Of a stretch of 64,000 nucleotides of DNA, positions 23,537 through 32,633 are shown piece by piece. The stretch is taken from positions 1-64,000 of the forward strand of contig DASXUY010000054.1 of assembly GCA_036504535.1 (NCBI GenBank), given 5' to 3'. The translations under genes and the position numbers were made by a program. The number at the start of each line of letters is the position of its first letter. The stretch's first letter is position 1. The DNA comes from JARLGU01 sp036504535 (GTDB lineage Bacteria; Armatimonadota; Armatimonadia; Armatimonadales; Capsulimonadaceae). The notes under the pieces were generated by a model that was given only the letters and a program-made list of their open reading frames with translations, did not search any database and was not told where the DNA came from.

Positions 23537-25573
23537 ATGCCACGATCAATGGATTTCTTCGCCGCGCAAGATCGCGCAAAGCGGTCGACAGTGCTGCTTG
23601 TGTTCCTCTACATGGTCGCCATTATCGGCGTCGTGGTAGCAACCGATGCCGCCGTGTCGTGTGTGACTGCCATATTTATAGTCGACAAGATCCACTATAC
23701 ATTTGAGCAGGTGTTCAGGTTGCTGTTGCCGTACATCGGCGGGGTTGTAACGGTGATTGTCGTCGGCGCGACTGTGATGAAGGCGAACGAGATCGGCGGC
23801 AACGGCACCAAAATAGGCGACTTGCTGGGCGCGAGATGGCTGAACGTGACCCCCACAGTCCCGTCCGAGATACGTTTCAAGAATGTGGTCGAGGAAATGG
23901 CGCTTGCTGCCGGCGTCCGACCGCCGCGTATGTGTATCCTCGACAAAGAGATGGGCATCAATGCCTTCGCCGCAGGGACGAACAATGTCGATGCGGTAAT
24001 AGGCGTCACCGCTGGATGTCTCGGCCAGCTATCGCGCGACGAACTCCAGGCGATAGTCGCCCACGAGTTCAGCCACATTCTGAACAACGACACGCTGCTC
24101 AATACGCGCGCATTCTCCATGGTGTTCGGACTCCTCGCGATCTCCACAATAGGATCGGGCATGTTGACGTTGACCTCCGAAGTCAGCTCGCGAGACACGC
24201 GTAACAGCAACAGTGGAGGAGTGAGCGCCGCGTTCTTTATCCTCGGCCTCATACTCGTTATCGTCGGCAGCATCGGGGCGTTCGCCGGTCGCGTACTGCG
24301 AGCCGCTATCGCCCGCCAACGCGAATACCTCGCTGACGCCGCCGCCGTGCAGTACACGCGCAACGCCGACGCGGTCGCATCGGCGCTGTACAAGATGGCG
24401 ACCGCGGGATCTCACCTGAAGTATTGTCCCGGCGAAGAAGTGGAGCACTTTCTCTTCGGCGCGGGCTCAAGCAGCCATTGGGGACGTATCCCCGTTACGC
24501 GTGCCCATCCGCCTGCACCAAAGCGCATCCTTGCGGTTCGCCCCGGGTTTCAGCCTGTGGGAAGTAAAGCCGTGCCTGTGTCGGAGTTGAAGGAAGACGA
24601 CGACGGCTTCGGCACTGCGGTGACACCGTGGGACGAGTTTGACGCTAACAACCAGGACCTCAGCAACCCAGAAGTGAGGGACCTGATGCTGCAGATCCCT
24701 GGCACAGGCGGCTTAGGCGGCGTCATCTCCGGGGTGATCGCCGCGCACGGCACCCAGAAGCCGCCCCCGAAGGCTCTCATGCCGCTTCGGGAAGCTGTGC
24801 CGCCCACGCCAGCGTTCACGCCGCCGCCTGGCCTGGTCTCGGCTCTTCCACCTACCGTGAGATCATCCGCCACTGCGCCGGAAAGCGCTGCCGCCGTCTG
24901 CTTTGCCATTGCCGCTGCCAACCAACCGCCTGCGGTATGGACGCCAATCATCGCAGCATCCGCCGATGCTTCGACGGCGGGAACGGTGAAAGCAGCGGTT
25001 GCGGAAATAACGCCGCTGGCGATCCGCTCCCGAATGGCGCTGCTGGATGCGGCTTCCGTTACCGCTCAAAGTCTGCGGCAGGATGAAGTCGCGACGCTTG
25101 TCCGGGCGGTCGATACGCTGGTGGCGTCGGCGAAAAAGGCCGACCTCGCCACCATGGCCGTCTACTGGCGGCTCAACCGCATCACCGCCCGTGTACCGCA
25201 AGCCGACGCGGCTCGCGCAACGTGGACTGAAGGTTCGAAGCACATTGCCGTCCTCATCACCTACCTGGCGCGACTGCAATACGGGACTGGAGTGCAAGCA
25301 TCGAATGCCTACGCTGTCGCGTCGCGCTCATTCGCATCCCTCGGCGCGCTTCCGCCGATGCCCAGGCCCGGCGTCATCATGCCGCAGCAACTGCCGCAAG
25401 CGCTCAATGCCCTCGCCGGAGCATCCGACTCCACCCGCGACGTCCTCGTCGAAACCGCCGCCGATCTAGTGATCCAGGCCCAAATCCCCCAACCCGGCGC
25501 GGACACCCTGCTGCGCATCATCTGCGACGCTGCCAACCGCAACGTCCCGGAGGCGGTAGGGCGGTGGGTGTGA
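23537..25573 (+). CDS. M48 (HtpX-like) membrane zinc metallopeptidase with C-terminal extension
   Basis: A 678-aa protein. The zinc motif HEFSH (residues 176-180) and the downstream Glu ligand in REYLADAAAV define an M48 peptidase. There are two N-terminal transmembrane segments (about 18-50 and 62-82) and another pair near 190-255. Cytoplasmic-side quality control of membrane proteins is the role known for HtpX. Family members usually begin MDFF, so ATG at 23549 is an alternative start. About 330 residues after the peptidase domain form an extra Ala/Pro-rich linker and a helical domain that I do not recognise. It is in an operon with lemA. Confidence 0.92.
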   Translation: MPRSMDFFAAQDRAKRSTVLLVFLYMVAIIGVVVATDAAVSCVTAIFIVDKIHYTFEQVFRLLLPYIGGVVTVIVVGATVMKANEIGGNGTKIGDLLGARWLNVTPTVPSEIRFKNVVEEMALAAGVRPPRMCILDKEMGINAFAAGTNNVDAVIGVTAGCLGQLSRDELQAIVAHEFSHILNNDTLLNTRAFSMVFGLLAISTIGSGMLTLTSEVSSRDTRNSNSGGVSAAFFILGLILVIVGSIGAFAGRVLRAAIARQREYLADAAAVQYTRNADAVASALYKMATAGSHLKYCPGEEVEHFLFGAGSSSHWGRIPVTRAHPPAPKRILAVRPGFQPVGSKAVPVSELKEDDDGFGTAVTPWDEFDANNQDLSNPEVRDLMLQIPGTGGLGGVISGVIAAHGTQKPPPKALMPLREAVPPTPAFTPPPGLVSALPPTVRSSATAPESAAAVCFAIAAANQPPAVWTPIIAASADASTAGTVKAAVAEITPLAIRSRMALLDAASVTAQSLRQDEVATLVRAVDTLVASAKKADLATMAVYWRLNRITARVPQADAARATWTEGSKHIAVLITYLARLQYGTGVQASNAYAVASRSFASLGALPPMPRPGVIMPQQLPQALNALAGASDSTRDVLVETAADLVIQAQIPQPGADTLLRIICDAANRNVPEAVGRWV

Positions 25574-25641
25574 GGGGGTAGCGGGCAGGTGGCGCAGAGA
25601 AGACGGTGGAGCATGTGCGTGGCGAAAGCGCTGCAATCCGT

Positions 25642-25695
25642 CCGTAGGTTGGAAACCTACGGCTCTTAAGTGCTTGAAAGTACCCCGTGGGCACT
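25642..25695 (+). repeat. Dispersed repeat with GTAGGTT palindrome, copy 2
   Basis: CCGTAGGTTGGAAACCTACGG then CTCTTAAGTGCTTGAAAGTACCC, matching 11754-11811 in inverted orientation with few differences. It lies between the M48 gene and the ankyrin/pafA-remnant region. Confidence 0.7.
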
Positions 25696-25714
25696 AGGAA
25701 TATGATCGCTCTAT

Positions 25715-25773
25715 CACAATCCGCAGGCAAACTGCGTGGCTTCTTCCTCATACGTGCTGAACGGGTTCGAGCT
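25715..25773 (-). pseudogene. Remnant of pafA 3' end (distal copy)
   Basis: The minus-strand translation SSNPFSTYEEEATQF-ACGL-stop matches the PafA C-terminus (LKNPFSTYEEEATQFASGL), including the stop position, in about 57 bp. It is detached from the intact pafA gene by 3.2 kb and two ankyrin genes, and lies just downstream of the second of them. Confidence 0.9.
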
Positions 25774-25840
25774 AGTGGAGTGCGTAAACATACTCCCCAT
25801 ACCCATGTATAAAACGTCCTAATCCATCTCCGTAAGCATC

Positions 25841-27292
25841 CTACTGCCGACGATGAGCACCGTGTTTGAGTAGTAACTTTATGAGCGCTCGCCGAGTCAT
25901 AGGGTCGCGTTTCGAGCCGCCTTCGCTCTCAAATGATGCAATCTCTAGAGGTGAAATAATCCCCAATGAGCCTGCATAGCAATTGATATTTGTACTGGCA
26001 CCATGCGCGATGAGTAATTTTGCAATCGAAAGTTGCTGGGCAGCACAGGCGTTGAATAGGGCGGTCCTGCCTCCCGGGTCTTGTGTATTAGCGCGAGCAC
26101 CGTGTGATAGCAGTGTGGCTGCAATCGTGGGGTTATCGAACGCAGCGGACATGAGTGGGGTCTTGCCTACACGATTGGCCGCATTAACGTTGGCACCGCT
26201 GCGTACTAACAGCATCGCGGGGGCGATTGAATTGCCTTTCGTGAGCGGGTCAAGAGCAGCGATCAGCGGTACGTCGTCCTTGCCGGGAATGACAGGATCA
26301 ACACACGCGCCGTGTGCGATCAGATACTTCATTATCGGAAGAGATCCCGCTTTGCTCGCCGCGTAGAGAGGCGAAGTAGCACCGGGATCGCCATCCAAAT
26401 CGTACCGCACCGTCGTCCAATCCTTATACGGCAGAACCTCTGTGCAGCGAAAGTTAACGTCGGCCCCGTGAGTCACAAGCCGCTGTACCTTCGCCAACTC
26501 GCCGTACAGGCACGCTGCCATGAGTTGGTGGTTCATGCAGGCGAGTCTCGCCTTGGCGGCGTCACGTCGTGGCAAACTCGGCAGCCGCCGGAGCAGGAAC
26601 TCAACCGCTACGCTGTCGCCTTGGATCGCTGCCCAATCGAGTCCAGTCGTAAGGGCATTGTGAAGAGCTTGAGACTCACGTGGGGTGTGCGGCGCATGGA
26701 CCCTTGCTAGAAGCATCTCCAGGACGCGCATGTTCCTGCCGTCCGCAGCCGCTTCCAGGTTCGTCGTCCTGTTTATTCGCATATAGGGGTCAGCACCCAG
26801 GTCCAACAACAGCGCTGCTGTCCTGACGGGATTTGGGAACTCATTTTGGTAAACAGCCGTAAAAAGGGCGTTGGCGGTATCTGCACCGTGGGCAACGAGC
26901 ATTCTTGCCATCGCTCTATCATTTAGCACGGCGGCGAAGAAGAGTGGTGTGGCGCGGTCCATGTACGAGTTTACATCCGCGCCAGCTTTGATTAAATTCT
27001 CGGCGGTGGCAACGTCGCCCTCCTTGATGGCAGTTGCGAGAGGAACGTTGACTTCATCTTGCTTGGATGGCGGAGGCATCCATGCGGGGATTGGATGTCG
27101 CGAAATAGGAATCAAAGGAATGTTGACTTCGTTTTGGGTGGGTGCTGGCGTTATCCGGGCGGGTACTGGAGGGCGGGAGTTTGCGACCCGCGGGTTAACG
27201 TGCTGATGGAACGCGACCGCACCACACGTGCCGATAAAGCAGAGCGCTACTAATAGATGCCATCCGCGCCGCTTGCGATCACGACTCGCCAT
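25841..27292 (-). CDS. Ankyrin-repeat protein with N-terminal membrane anchor (copy 2)
   Basis: A 483-aa protein. A basic N-terminus followed by LLVALCFIGTCGAVAF is a signal anchor or uncleaved signal peptide; then a Pro-rich linker in which one segment is duplicated (SRHPIPAWMPPPSKQDEVNVPL and an earlier similar segment), and about eight ankyrin repeats (for example GADVNSYMDRATPLFFAAVLND, KLLIAHGAS). It is probably a protein-binding periplasmic or membrane-attached scaffold. GAGGGAA is about 8 nt before the ATG. It is a diverged tandem paralogue of 27481-28914, with an almost identical N-terminus and upstream DNA. Confidence 0.9.
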   Translation of the reverse strand: MASRDRKRRGWHLLVALCFIGTCGAVAFHQHVNPRVANSRPPVPARITPAPTQNEVNIPLIPISRHPIPAWMPPPSKQDEVNVPLATAIKEGDVATAENLIKAGADVNSYMDRATPLFFAAVLNDRAMARMLVAHGADTANALFTAVYQNEFPNPVRTAALLLDLGADPYMRINRTTNLEAAADGRNMRVLEMLLARVHAPHTPRESQALHNALTTGLDWAAIQGDSVAVEFLLRRLPSLPRRDAAKARLACMNHQLMAACLYGELAKVQRLVTHGADVNFRCTEVLPYKDWTTVRYDLDGDPGATSPLYAASKAGSLPIMKYLIAHGACVDPVIPGKDDVPLIAALDPLTKGNSIAPAMLLVRSGANVNAANRVGKTPLMSAAFDNPTIAATLLSHGARANTQDPGGRTALFNACAAQQLSIAKLLIAHGASTNINCYAGSLGIISPLEIASFESEGGSKRDPMTRRALIKLLLKHGAHRRQ

Positions 27293-27396
27293 GAACGTTT
27301 CCCTCGTCGTCGCAATCCACCAGTGCTGGGCATTGCGCGGTTACAATGTCGGTACATCACATGTCACTCGGGCTAGGTGCCCCGTTCCACCACAGC

Positions 27397-27477
27397 CCGC
27401 ACGCGAATTGGATCGCCTCCGCTTCATATGTGCTGAACGCGTTCTTGAGCTCCAGGTGGCGGCACTTGTTGATGTAC
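27397..27477 (-). pseudogene. Remnant of pafA 3' end (middle copy)
   Basis: The minus-strand translation INKCRHLELKNAFSTYEAEA then IQFACGL matches the PafA C-terminus (INKRRYLELKNPFSTYEEEA, TQFASGL), but the stop codon TAG has become TGG. The flanking DNA on the ankyrin side (27293-27390) also matches that between the intact pafA and the first ankyrin gene (28915-29010). Confidence 0.92.
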
Positions 27478-27480
27478 GGT

Positions 27481-28914
27481 TCACGATGCTGTCGAACTCC
27501 AGTCGATATTGAAAACGTCCTTGTATGTAAATCCGGAAGCGTCTTTGTGCCGAGGATTGGCTCCATGATTGAGTAATAGTTTGATAAGCGATCGTCTGAT
27601 ATTCGGGTCACACTTTACGCCATTGACGCTCCTAAACGACGCCATCTCCAGCGGTGAGGCGATCCCGTAGCAAGAGCCTCCATCGCCACAAATGTTCGAG
27701 CTCGCGCCGTGCGCGATCAGCATCTTCGCTACCGACAGCTGCTGAAACGTGCAGGCACGAAACAGAGCGGTACGGCCCAGCTTGTCCTGAGTATTAACTC
27801 GTGCGCCGTGTGAGAGGAGGGTGGCTACACGCGAAGGGTTATCGAAAGCAGCATACATAAGCGGCGTTTCGCCAACAGCGTTGGCTACATTCACACTTGC
27901 ACCGTGCTCCAATAAGAGCCCCACGGCGGCCATTCGGTTAGCGCTAGATAACGAGGCGATGGCGGCATTAATTGGTGGGTTATCCTTGCCTATCTTCGCA
28001 GCATTGACGCACGCCCCGTGTGCCAACAAATACCTCATGACGCTCAGTGCCCCGGCTCCACTAGCTGCAGAAAGTGGTGTTTCAGCAGCTCGGTTGCCTT
28101 CCAACGGATAATATTCCCCGTTCATCCACTCAAAATTCACGTCCGCTCCCCGCGCAATGAGCAACTCCGCTCTTCGCAAGTCCGCTGCATGGCAAGCCAT
28201 TAGAAGTTCATGGTTAAGGCAGTCACGCCGTGCCCCAGCGGCATCGTTTGCCGGAAGATCGGGGAGCCGCCTTAGTAGAAACTCAACGGCAACACTGTCA
28301 CCGAGCTTGCAAGCCCGGTCGAGGCCTATTGTTAAAGAATTGCGGAGCACTCGTGCCTCGCGGTCGGAGCGCGGAGCGTGGATTTTGGAGATAATAAACT
28401 CAAGTACCGGCATACTGCTGGAATTCGCTGCTGTTTCAAGGTTGGTGTGAGTCGCGTCCGCGCTGTCCCCCTCATCGAAGTACGGATCGGCCCCGACTTC
28501 CAACAATCTGTCGACTGTTCTTATCTGGTGAGGGTAATCGTTAAAGCAAACAGCCGTAGAAAGGGCGTTGGCGGTATCTGCACCGTGGGCAACGAGCATT
28601 CTTGCCATCGCTTTATCGTTTAGCACGGCGGCGAAAAAGAGTGGCGTGGCGCCGTCCATGTAGGAGTCAACATCTGCGCCAGCTTTGATTAGCTTCTCGG
28701 CGGTGGCTAGGTCCCCCTCCTTGATGGCAGTTGCGAGAGGAACGTTGACTTCATCTTGCTTGGATAGCGGAGGCATCCAAGCGGGGATTGGATGGCGCGA
28801 GGTAGCGACTGGCGGGTTAACGTGCTGATGGAACGCGACCGCACCACACGTGCCGATAAAGCAGAGCGCTACCAATAGATGCAATCCGCGCCGCTTGCGG
28901 TCACGACTCGCCAT
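27481..28914 (-). CDS. Ankyrin-repeat protein with N-terminal membrane anchor (copy 1)
   Basis: A 477-aa paralogue of the 25841-27292 protein: the same N-terminal anchor (LLVALCFIGTCGAVAF), a shorter Pro-rich linker without the internal duplication, and about eight ankyrin repeats (GADVDSYMDGATPLFFAAVLND, VATLLSHGARVNTQDKLGRTAL, SVAKMLIAHGASS). The first 130 residues are nearly identical to copy 2 and the rest has diverged. It starts 98 bp downstream of the pafA stop, in the same direction, with a GAGGGAA Shine-Dalgarno. Its own stop is 3 bp from the middle pafA remnant. Confidence 0.9.
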   Translation of the reverse strand: MASRDRKRRGLHLLVALCFIGTCGAVAFHQHVNPPVATSRHPIPAWMPPLSKQDEVNVPLATAIKEGDLATAEKLIKAGADVDSYMDGATPLFFAAVLNDKAMARMLVAHGADTANALSTAVCFNDYPHQIRTVDRLLEVGADPYFDEGDSADATHTNLETAANSSSMPVLEFIISKIHAPRSDREARVLRNSLTIGLDRACKLGDSVAVEFLLRRLPDLPANDAAGARRDCLNHELLMACHAADLRRAELLIARGADVNFEWMNGEYYPLEGNRAAETPLSAASGAGALSVMRYLLAHGACVNAAKIGKDNPPINAAIASLSSANRMAAVGLLLEHGASVNVANAVGETPLMYAAFDNPSRVATLLSHGARVNTQDKLGRTALFRACTFQQLSVAKMLIAHGASSNICGDGGSCYGIASPLEMASFRSVNGVKCDPNIRRSLIKLLLNHGANPRHKDASGFTYKDVFNIDWSSTAS

Positions 28915-29012
28915 GAACGTTTCCCTCGTCGTCGCAACGCTCCAGTGCTGGGCATTGCGCGGTTACAACGTCGGTACATCACATGTCTCTCGGGCTAGGT
29001 GCCCCGCCGCGC

Positions 29013-30488
29013 CTACAACCCGCTGGCGAACTGCGTGGCTTCTTCCTCGTACGTGCTGAACGGGTTCTTCAGTTCGAGGTAGCGGCGCTTGTTGATGTAG
29101 ATCAGGTCCCAGTCGATCACGTAGTCACGTGCCGATTGGGCGAGCAGCTTTTCGATCACCACGCCACGCCCTTTGGCGCGCGTGTTGGTGGGCGGCTTGA
29201 GGGTTGCTTCGATAATCGCGAGGTCGTTGGTTTCGCGCTTGATCAGGCCAGACTGTTCGAGGCCGTAATAGAGACCGGTAGCGGGATCGACGTTGTGGTA
29301 TTCGAGGTCGATGGAGTGCAGGATATCGTCGCCCCAGCGCACATCGGGCTCGGCTTCCATGTAATCTTCGATCATCTTGCGCTTGGCGACCCAGTCCAGC
29401 TTGTCGACCAGCTGCATCGGGTCGGTTTCCAGCTTGTTCAGGGTGTCTTCCCACTCAGCCAGCACGTAATCGGTCTGCTCGTCACGCCCCTTGAAGTTCT
29501 CGATGGCGCGCGCGAGGTAGATCCGCTGCAAGTCGACGGCGCCGATGGTGCTGCCATCCTTCAGCCGAACGGTCCACTTCCACGAAGGGTCGCGGGAGAC
29601 AGTCTTCAGCGCTTCGAGCGGGTCGGCCAGCTCCGTGTCGCCTAGCGGTATGCCGCTCTCGATCAGGTCGAGGACGATACTGGTCGTGCCTACCTTCATA
29701 AGCGTGGCGTACTCCGACATGTTGCACTCGCCGAAAAGTATGTGCAGGCGGTGCAGGTTCGAGTAGTTGTAATACGAATCCCATTTCGGGTTGATGATGG
29801 CCCGGTTGAAACGAACACGCCCGCTAATGGTCTTGACGATGTGATCGGCACGCTGCGAGAGCTGGTAGTCAATCGTGGGATCGACTTCGACACCGTAGAA
29901 GTTGCCCACCCATTGATAGTCCACCTCGTAGTCCGAGATGGTCATGATATTGTTCTTGAGGCTCTTATAGTTGAGTCGGTGGCCGCCGACACGCCCTACC
30001 CCGGCGAATATCTGGCGGGTGACGAGGAATGGCAGCAGGGTAGCGAGGGCGTCGAGGAACGAGCGGTCGTCGATGCCGACGAGGTAATTTTCATGGCAGC
30101 CGAATGTGTGCCCGCCAAAGTGGTCCACGCTGTTCGAGTGGAACGAGACCTTGTCTTCCAGCTCAAGCTCCCGCAGGAACCGCTGCAGCATGACGCGGCC
30201 CGCCTTGTCGTAGCGCACTGCATCCACGAAATCGGTGCATTCAGGCGTCGCGTATTCCATGTGCGACCCAACAGCGTCGATGTAGAGACGGCCGCCTGAC
30301 CGCAGAAAACCGCCGCATCGGGCTGGCTCGAACGCGTAGTCGCGCGCATGCAGATCAATGACGCCAACCTTGTCCTTGTAGAACGCGTGGTCCTTGATTA
30401 TCTCGACAACCTGCTCGGCATTGCCGATCGAGTCATCCTTGATCAAGCAGCCGAACTCGGTCTCAATCCCAAAAATCCGTTTGTCCAT
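29013..30488 (-). CDS. pafA: Pup/UBact ligase family protein (PafA-like)
   Basis: A 491-aa carboxylate-amine ligase of the PafA/Dop family, which attaches the small modifier Pup (or the Pup-like UBact of non-actinobacterial phyla) to lysines of target proteins. Features are IETEFG with the metal-binding Glu residues near the N-terminus, RLYIDAVGSHMEYATPEC with the catalytic Asp, FGCHENYLVG, NPKWDSYYNYSNLHRLHILFG and the C-terminal PafA-type region (DYVIDWDLIYINKRRYLELK). GCHENYL and GSHxEYAT are PafA-like (Dop has GSHENYL and HAHPEYS), and the long Dop loop is absent. Neither a modifier gene nor proteasome genes are in the window. The terminal ~85 bp are duplicated twice downstream. Confidence 0.9.
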   Translation of the reverse strand: MDKRIFGIETEFGCLIKDDSIGNAEQVVEIIKDHAFYKDKVGVIDLHARDYAFEPARCGGFLRSGGRLYIDAVGSHMEYATPECTDFVDAVRYDKAGRVMLQRFLRELELEDKVSFHSNSVDHFGGHTFGCHENYLVGIDDRSFLDALATLLPFLVTRQIFAGVGRVGGHRLNYKSLKNNIMTISDYEVDYQWVGNFYGVEVDPTIDYQLSQRADHIVKTISGRVRFNRAIINPKWDSYYNYSNLHRLHILFGECNMSEYATLMKVGTTSIVLDLIESGIPLGDTELADPLEALKTVSRDPSWKWTVRLKDGSTIGAVDLQRIYLARAIENFKGRDEQTDYVLAEWEDTLNKLETDPMQLVDKLDWVAKRKMIEDYMEAEPDVRWGDDILHSIDLEYHNVDPATGLYYGLEQSGLIKRETNDLAIIEATLKPPTNTRAKGRGVVIEKLLAQSARDYVIDWDLIYINKRRYLELKNPFSTYEEEATQFASGL

Positions 30489-30701
30489 ACGTCAACTACG
30501 CCTCTATCCTTACGAAACGTTGCGAGCGTTGCGGGAATACACTGAAATGGTACCCCATCTCGATGGTCGCTCATTCGTGATAAGAACACGTGACTAGTGG
30601 GCATAGTTCGCCGCTTTTTGACGGCTAGGCATAACGGGTGCCAAACTGGGTGATCGAAACGCTGGTTACAAACGCGAACGAAGCCGTCGCCACCCTTTTA
30701 T

Positions 30702-30720
30702 AAAAAAGGCCCAGCGGCCC
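30702..30720 (-). terminator. Short hairpin plus T6 after GH127
   Basis: On the minus strand GGCC-GCTG-GGCC is followed by TTTTTT, 19 bp after the GH127 stop. The stem is only 4-5 bp but GC-only and the T-tract is good. Confidence 0.45.
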
Positions 30721-30738
30721 GAGCGTTCCTAAACGACG

Positions 30739-32610
30739 CTACCCGACGCGTACATACACGGCGTAAGGCTCGTCGCGAACATCGTTCAGTGGGATAAAGC
30801 GGGTGCCGACAGGCTGGCCGACGGTGCGCCACGTGCCCGCGTTCCACCAACCGTGGTGGCGCTCACGGTCCGGGGTGAGCAGCGTCGCAGGCGCAGCGGG
30901 GTCGCCGACTAGCGCGCGGTCTTCGTCGGTCAGTGCGGCGAGGACGAGCGGTCCATCGACAAATGCGACGGCGTGCGGATCGTCGGGCAGCGGCACGGCG
31001 ACGAGCGCAGTGCGGAATTCGACGTGAACGGTCTGCGCGGCCCACCCGCGAACAAGGGTCACAACAGAACCCGGAGCGGCGGTAACGGGCGGTTCGGTCG
31101 CGACGGTTACCGTCGCCTCGCCGTTCACCCACTCGGGGATACGCAGTTTCAGCGGAAACCGCGTCGGCTCCAGTGCTGCTACGGTGATATCGTAAACGTA
31201 GGCGTTGGGCCGATGCGCCGGGATAGGCTGGTTGTGGACGTGCTGTATGGCCGTGTGGCCGGCTTGCGAGAACTTCTGCCCCATGGCGACTCCCCGCTGC
31301 GTATCCTGCGCGACAGTTAGCGTCACGCTCTTATCGCCTACGTTCAGTGTCGTGATTGACGGCAGATACTGTGCGACCACAACTCCTTCGGCGTCGGTGA
31401 AAACAAGCGCATCGTCGACACCCGCATGGGCCTGCATCAGTGTGCCGTGGCAGCACCAGAAATCGTTCGTGGGCGAGCCCCACGTCTTCGTGCTTCCCGC
31501 GCCGAGTGGCAGGAAGTAGGTCACCATGCCGGTATCGGGGTTCTGCTGGGCGAGGATGGCGTTCACATAGTTGCGCTCCCAGTAAGCGGCGTATACGGCG
31601 TCGCCAGTCCACGTGTGCAATGTGCGCGCGAGCCGCATCATGTTGTAGACGGTGCAGTGCTCGTGCGGGCTCTGCAGGCGTGCCGACAGGCTGAACGGCG
31701 ACGTCCACACCTCGCCGTTGGAGCTGCCGCCCGTAACGAATGAGCCGCGATCGGTGACGGCGGCGCGCCAAAACGCTTCCACTACGCTTCGATATCGCTC
31801 GTCGCCTGTCACTTCGTAGGCTCTCGCCGCGCCAAGGATCTCGGGGATCTGGGTGTTCGCGTGCTTGTTGGTGAGCACATCGTCGCCCTCAAGCAGCCTG
31901 TCGAAGAAACGGCGGCGGTCGTAACGGCGAATAAGCTCGCGGTGCGTCGGGTCGCCGGTGACGCCGTAAAGCGTGGCCCACGTTTCCAGCATCCCGCCCG
32001 TCTCCCAGTCGAGGATATTGTCCATCTGCTCGTTGCTAAAGTCCTGCGTCCAGCGCGAGCACCAGGCTGTAAATCGCGTAGCGATCTTGAGCGCATCTGT
32101 GTCGCCAAGGGCGGCATGTACATCGAGCAGGCCCATGAACAGCTTGTGCAACGTATACTGGGGCGCCCACACGTACTCCCCTTTCACGATCCGGTGAAGG
32201 TAGCTTTGCGGAAACGACCCCGCCCACTCGCCCCCATTCGCTGCTTGGCAACGAGCCAACTCGGCGACAACATGGCTGAGCTTTGCGCGCAACTGGCCAT
32301 CGCCAGTCTGCGCCACGATCCTCGCTGCGGCCGACATCCAGTGGCCCAGAATATGCCCGCGCAGCTCACATGTCACCGACTCCCATCCCCAATGCCACGT
32401 CGTCGGTCCATCCTGCGTGGCGACACCGATGGTCGTTCCCGCCGACCCGGAATAGCCCCACAGCCCTGCTTCGAGCAGGTATGGCCGCAGCAGGTTCTCG
32501 GCTGTGAGCGATGCGACATACCGATGGTTAAGATCGAATCGCGCCTTGAATGTGCTCTCGGTGAGTTTCGTTTGCCCAGCGGACATCGGCATGAGGCGTG
32601 TGTAGGTCAT
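30739..32610 (-). CDS. Beta-L-arabinofuranosidase-type glycoside hydrolase, GH127 (DUF1680)
   Basis: A 623-aa protein of the GH127 fold: an (alpha/alpha)6 barrel followed by beta-sandwich domains. The zinc-cysteine active site is visible as HEHC (Glu and Cys) and the WCCHGT pair, which by precedent with the Bifidobacterium enzyme provide the Cys nucleophile. Substrates are probably beta-L-arabinofuranosides from plant hydroxyproline-rich glycoproteins or pectin side chains. No signal peptide, so cytoplasmic. GGAG is 8 nt before the ATG at 32610; the upstream TTG at 32622 adds only 4 residues. It has a minus-strand orientation like the sugar genes to its right. Confidence 0.92.
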   Translation of the reverse strand: MTYTRLMPMSAGQTKLTESTFKARFDLNHRYVASLTAENLLRPYLLEAGLWGYSGSAGTTIGVATQDGPTTWHWGWESVTCELRGHILGHWMSAAARIVAQTGDGQLRAKLSHVVAELARCQAANGGEWAGSFPQSYLHRIVKGEYVWAPQYTLHKLFMGLLDVHAALGDTDALKIATRFTAWCSRWTQDFSNEQMDNILDWETGGMLETWATLYGVTGDPTHRELIRRYDRRRFFDRLLEGDDVLTNKHANTQIPEILGAARAYEVTGDERYRSVVEAFWRAAVTDRGSFVTGGSSNGEVWTSPFSLSARLQSPHEHCTVYNMMRLARTLHTWTGDAVYAAYWERNYVNAILAQQNPDTGMVTYFLPLGAGSTKTWGSPTNDFWCCHGTLMQAHAGVDDALVFTDAEGVVVAQYLPSITTLNVGDKSVTLTVAQDTQRGVAMGQKFSQAGHTAIQHVHNQPIPAHRPNAYVYDITVAALEPTRFPLKLRIPEWVNGEATVTVATEPPVTAAPGSVVTLVRGWAAQTVHVEFRTALVAVPLPDDPHAVAFVDGPLVLAALTDEDRALVGDPAAPATLLTPDRERHHGWWNAGTWRTVGQPVGTRFIPLNDVRDEPYAVYVRVG

Positions 32611-32633
32611 ATCTTGCTCCAACGCATTACTTG

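Noticed and set aside
29013..30488. Dop (depupylase) instead of PafA
   Set aside because: The long Dop loop is missing and the GCHENYL and GSHxEYAT motifs are of PafA type, so PafA is preferred.
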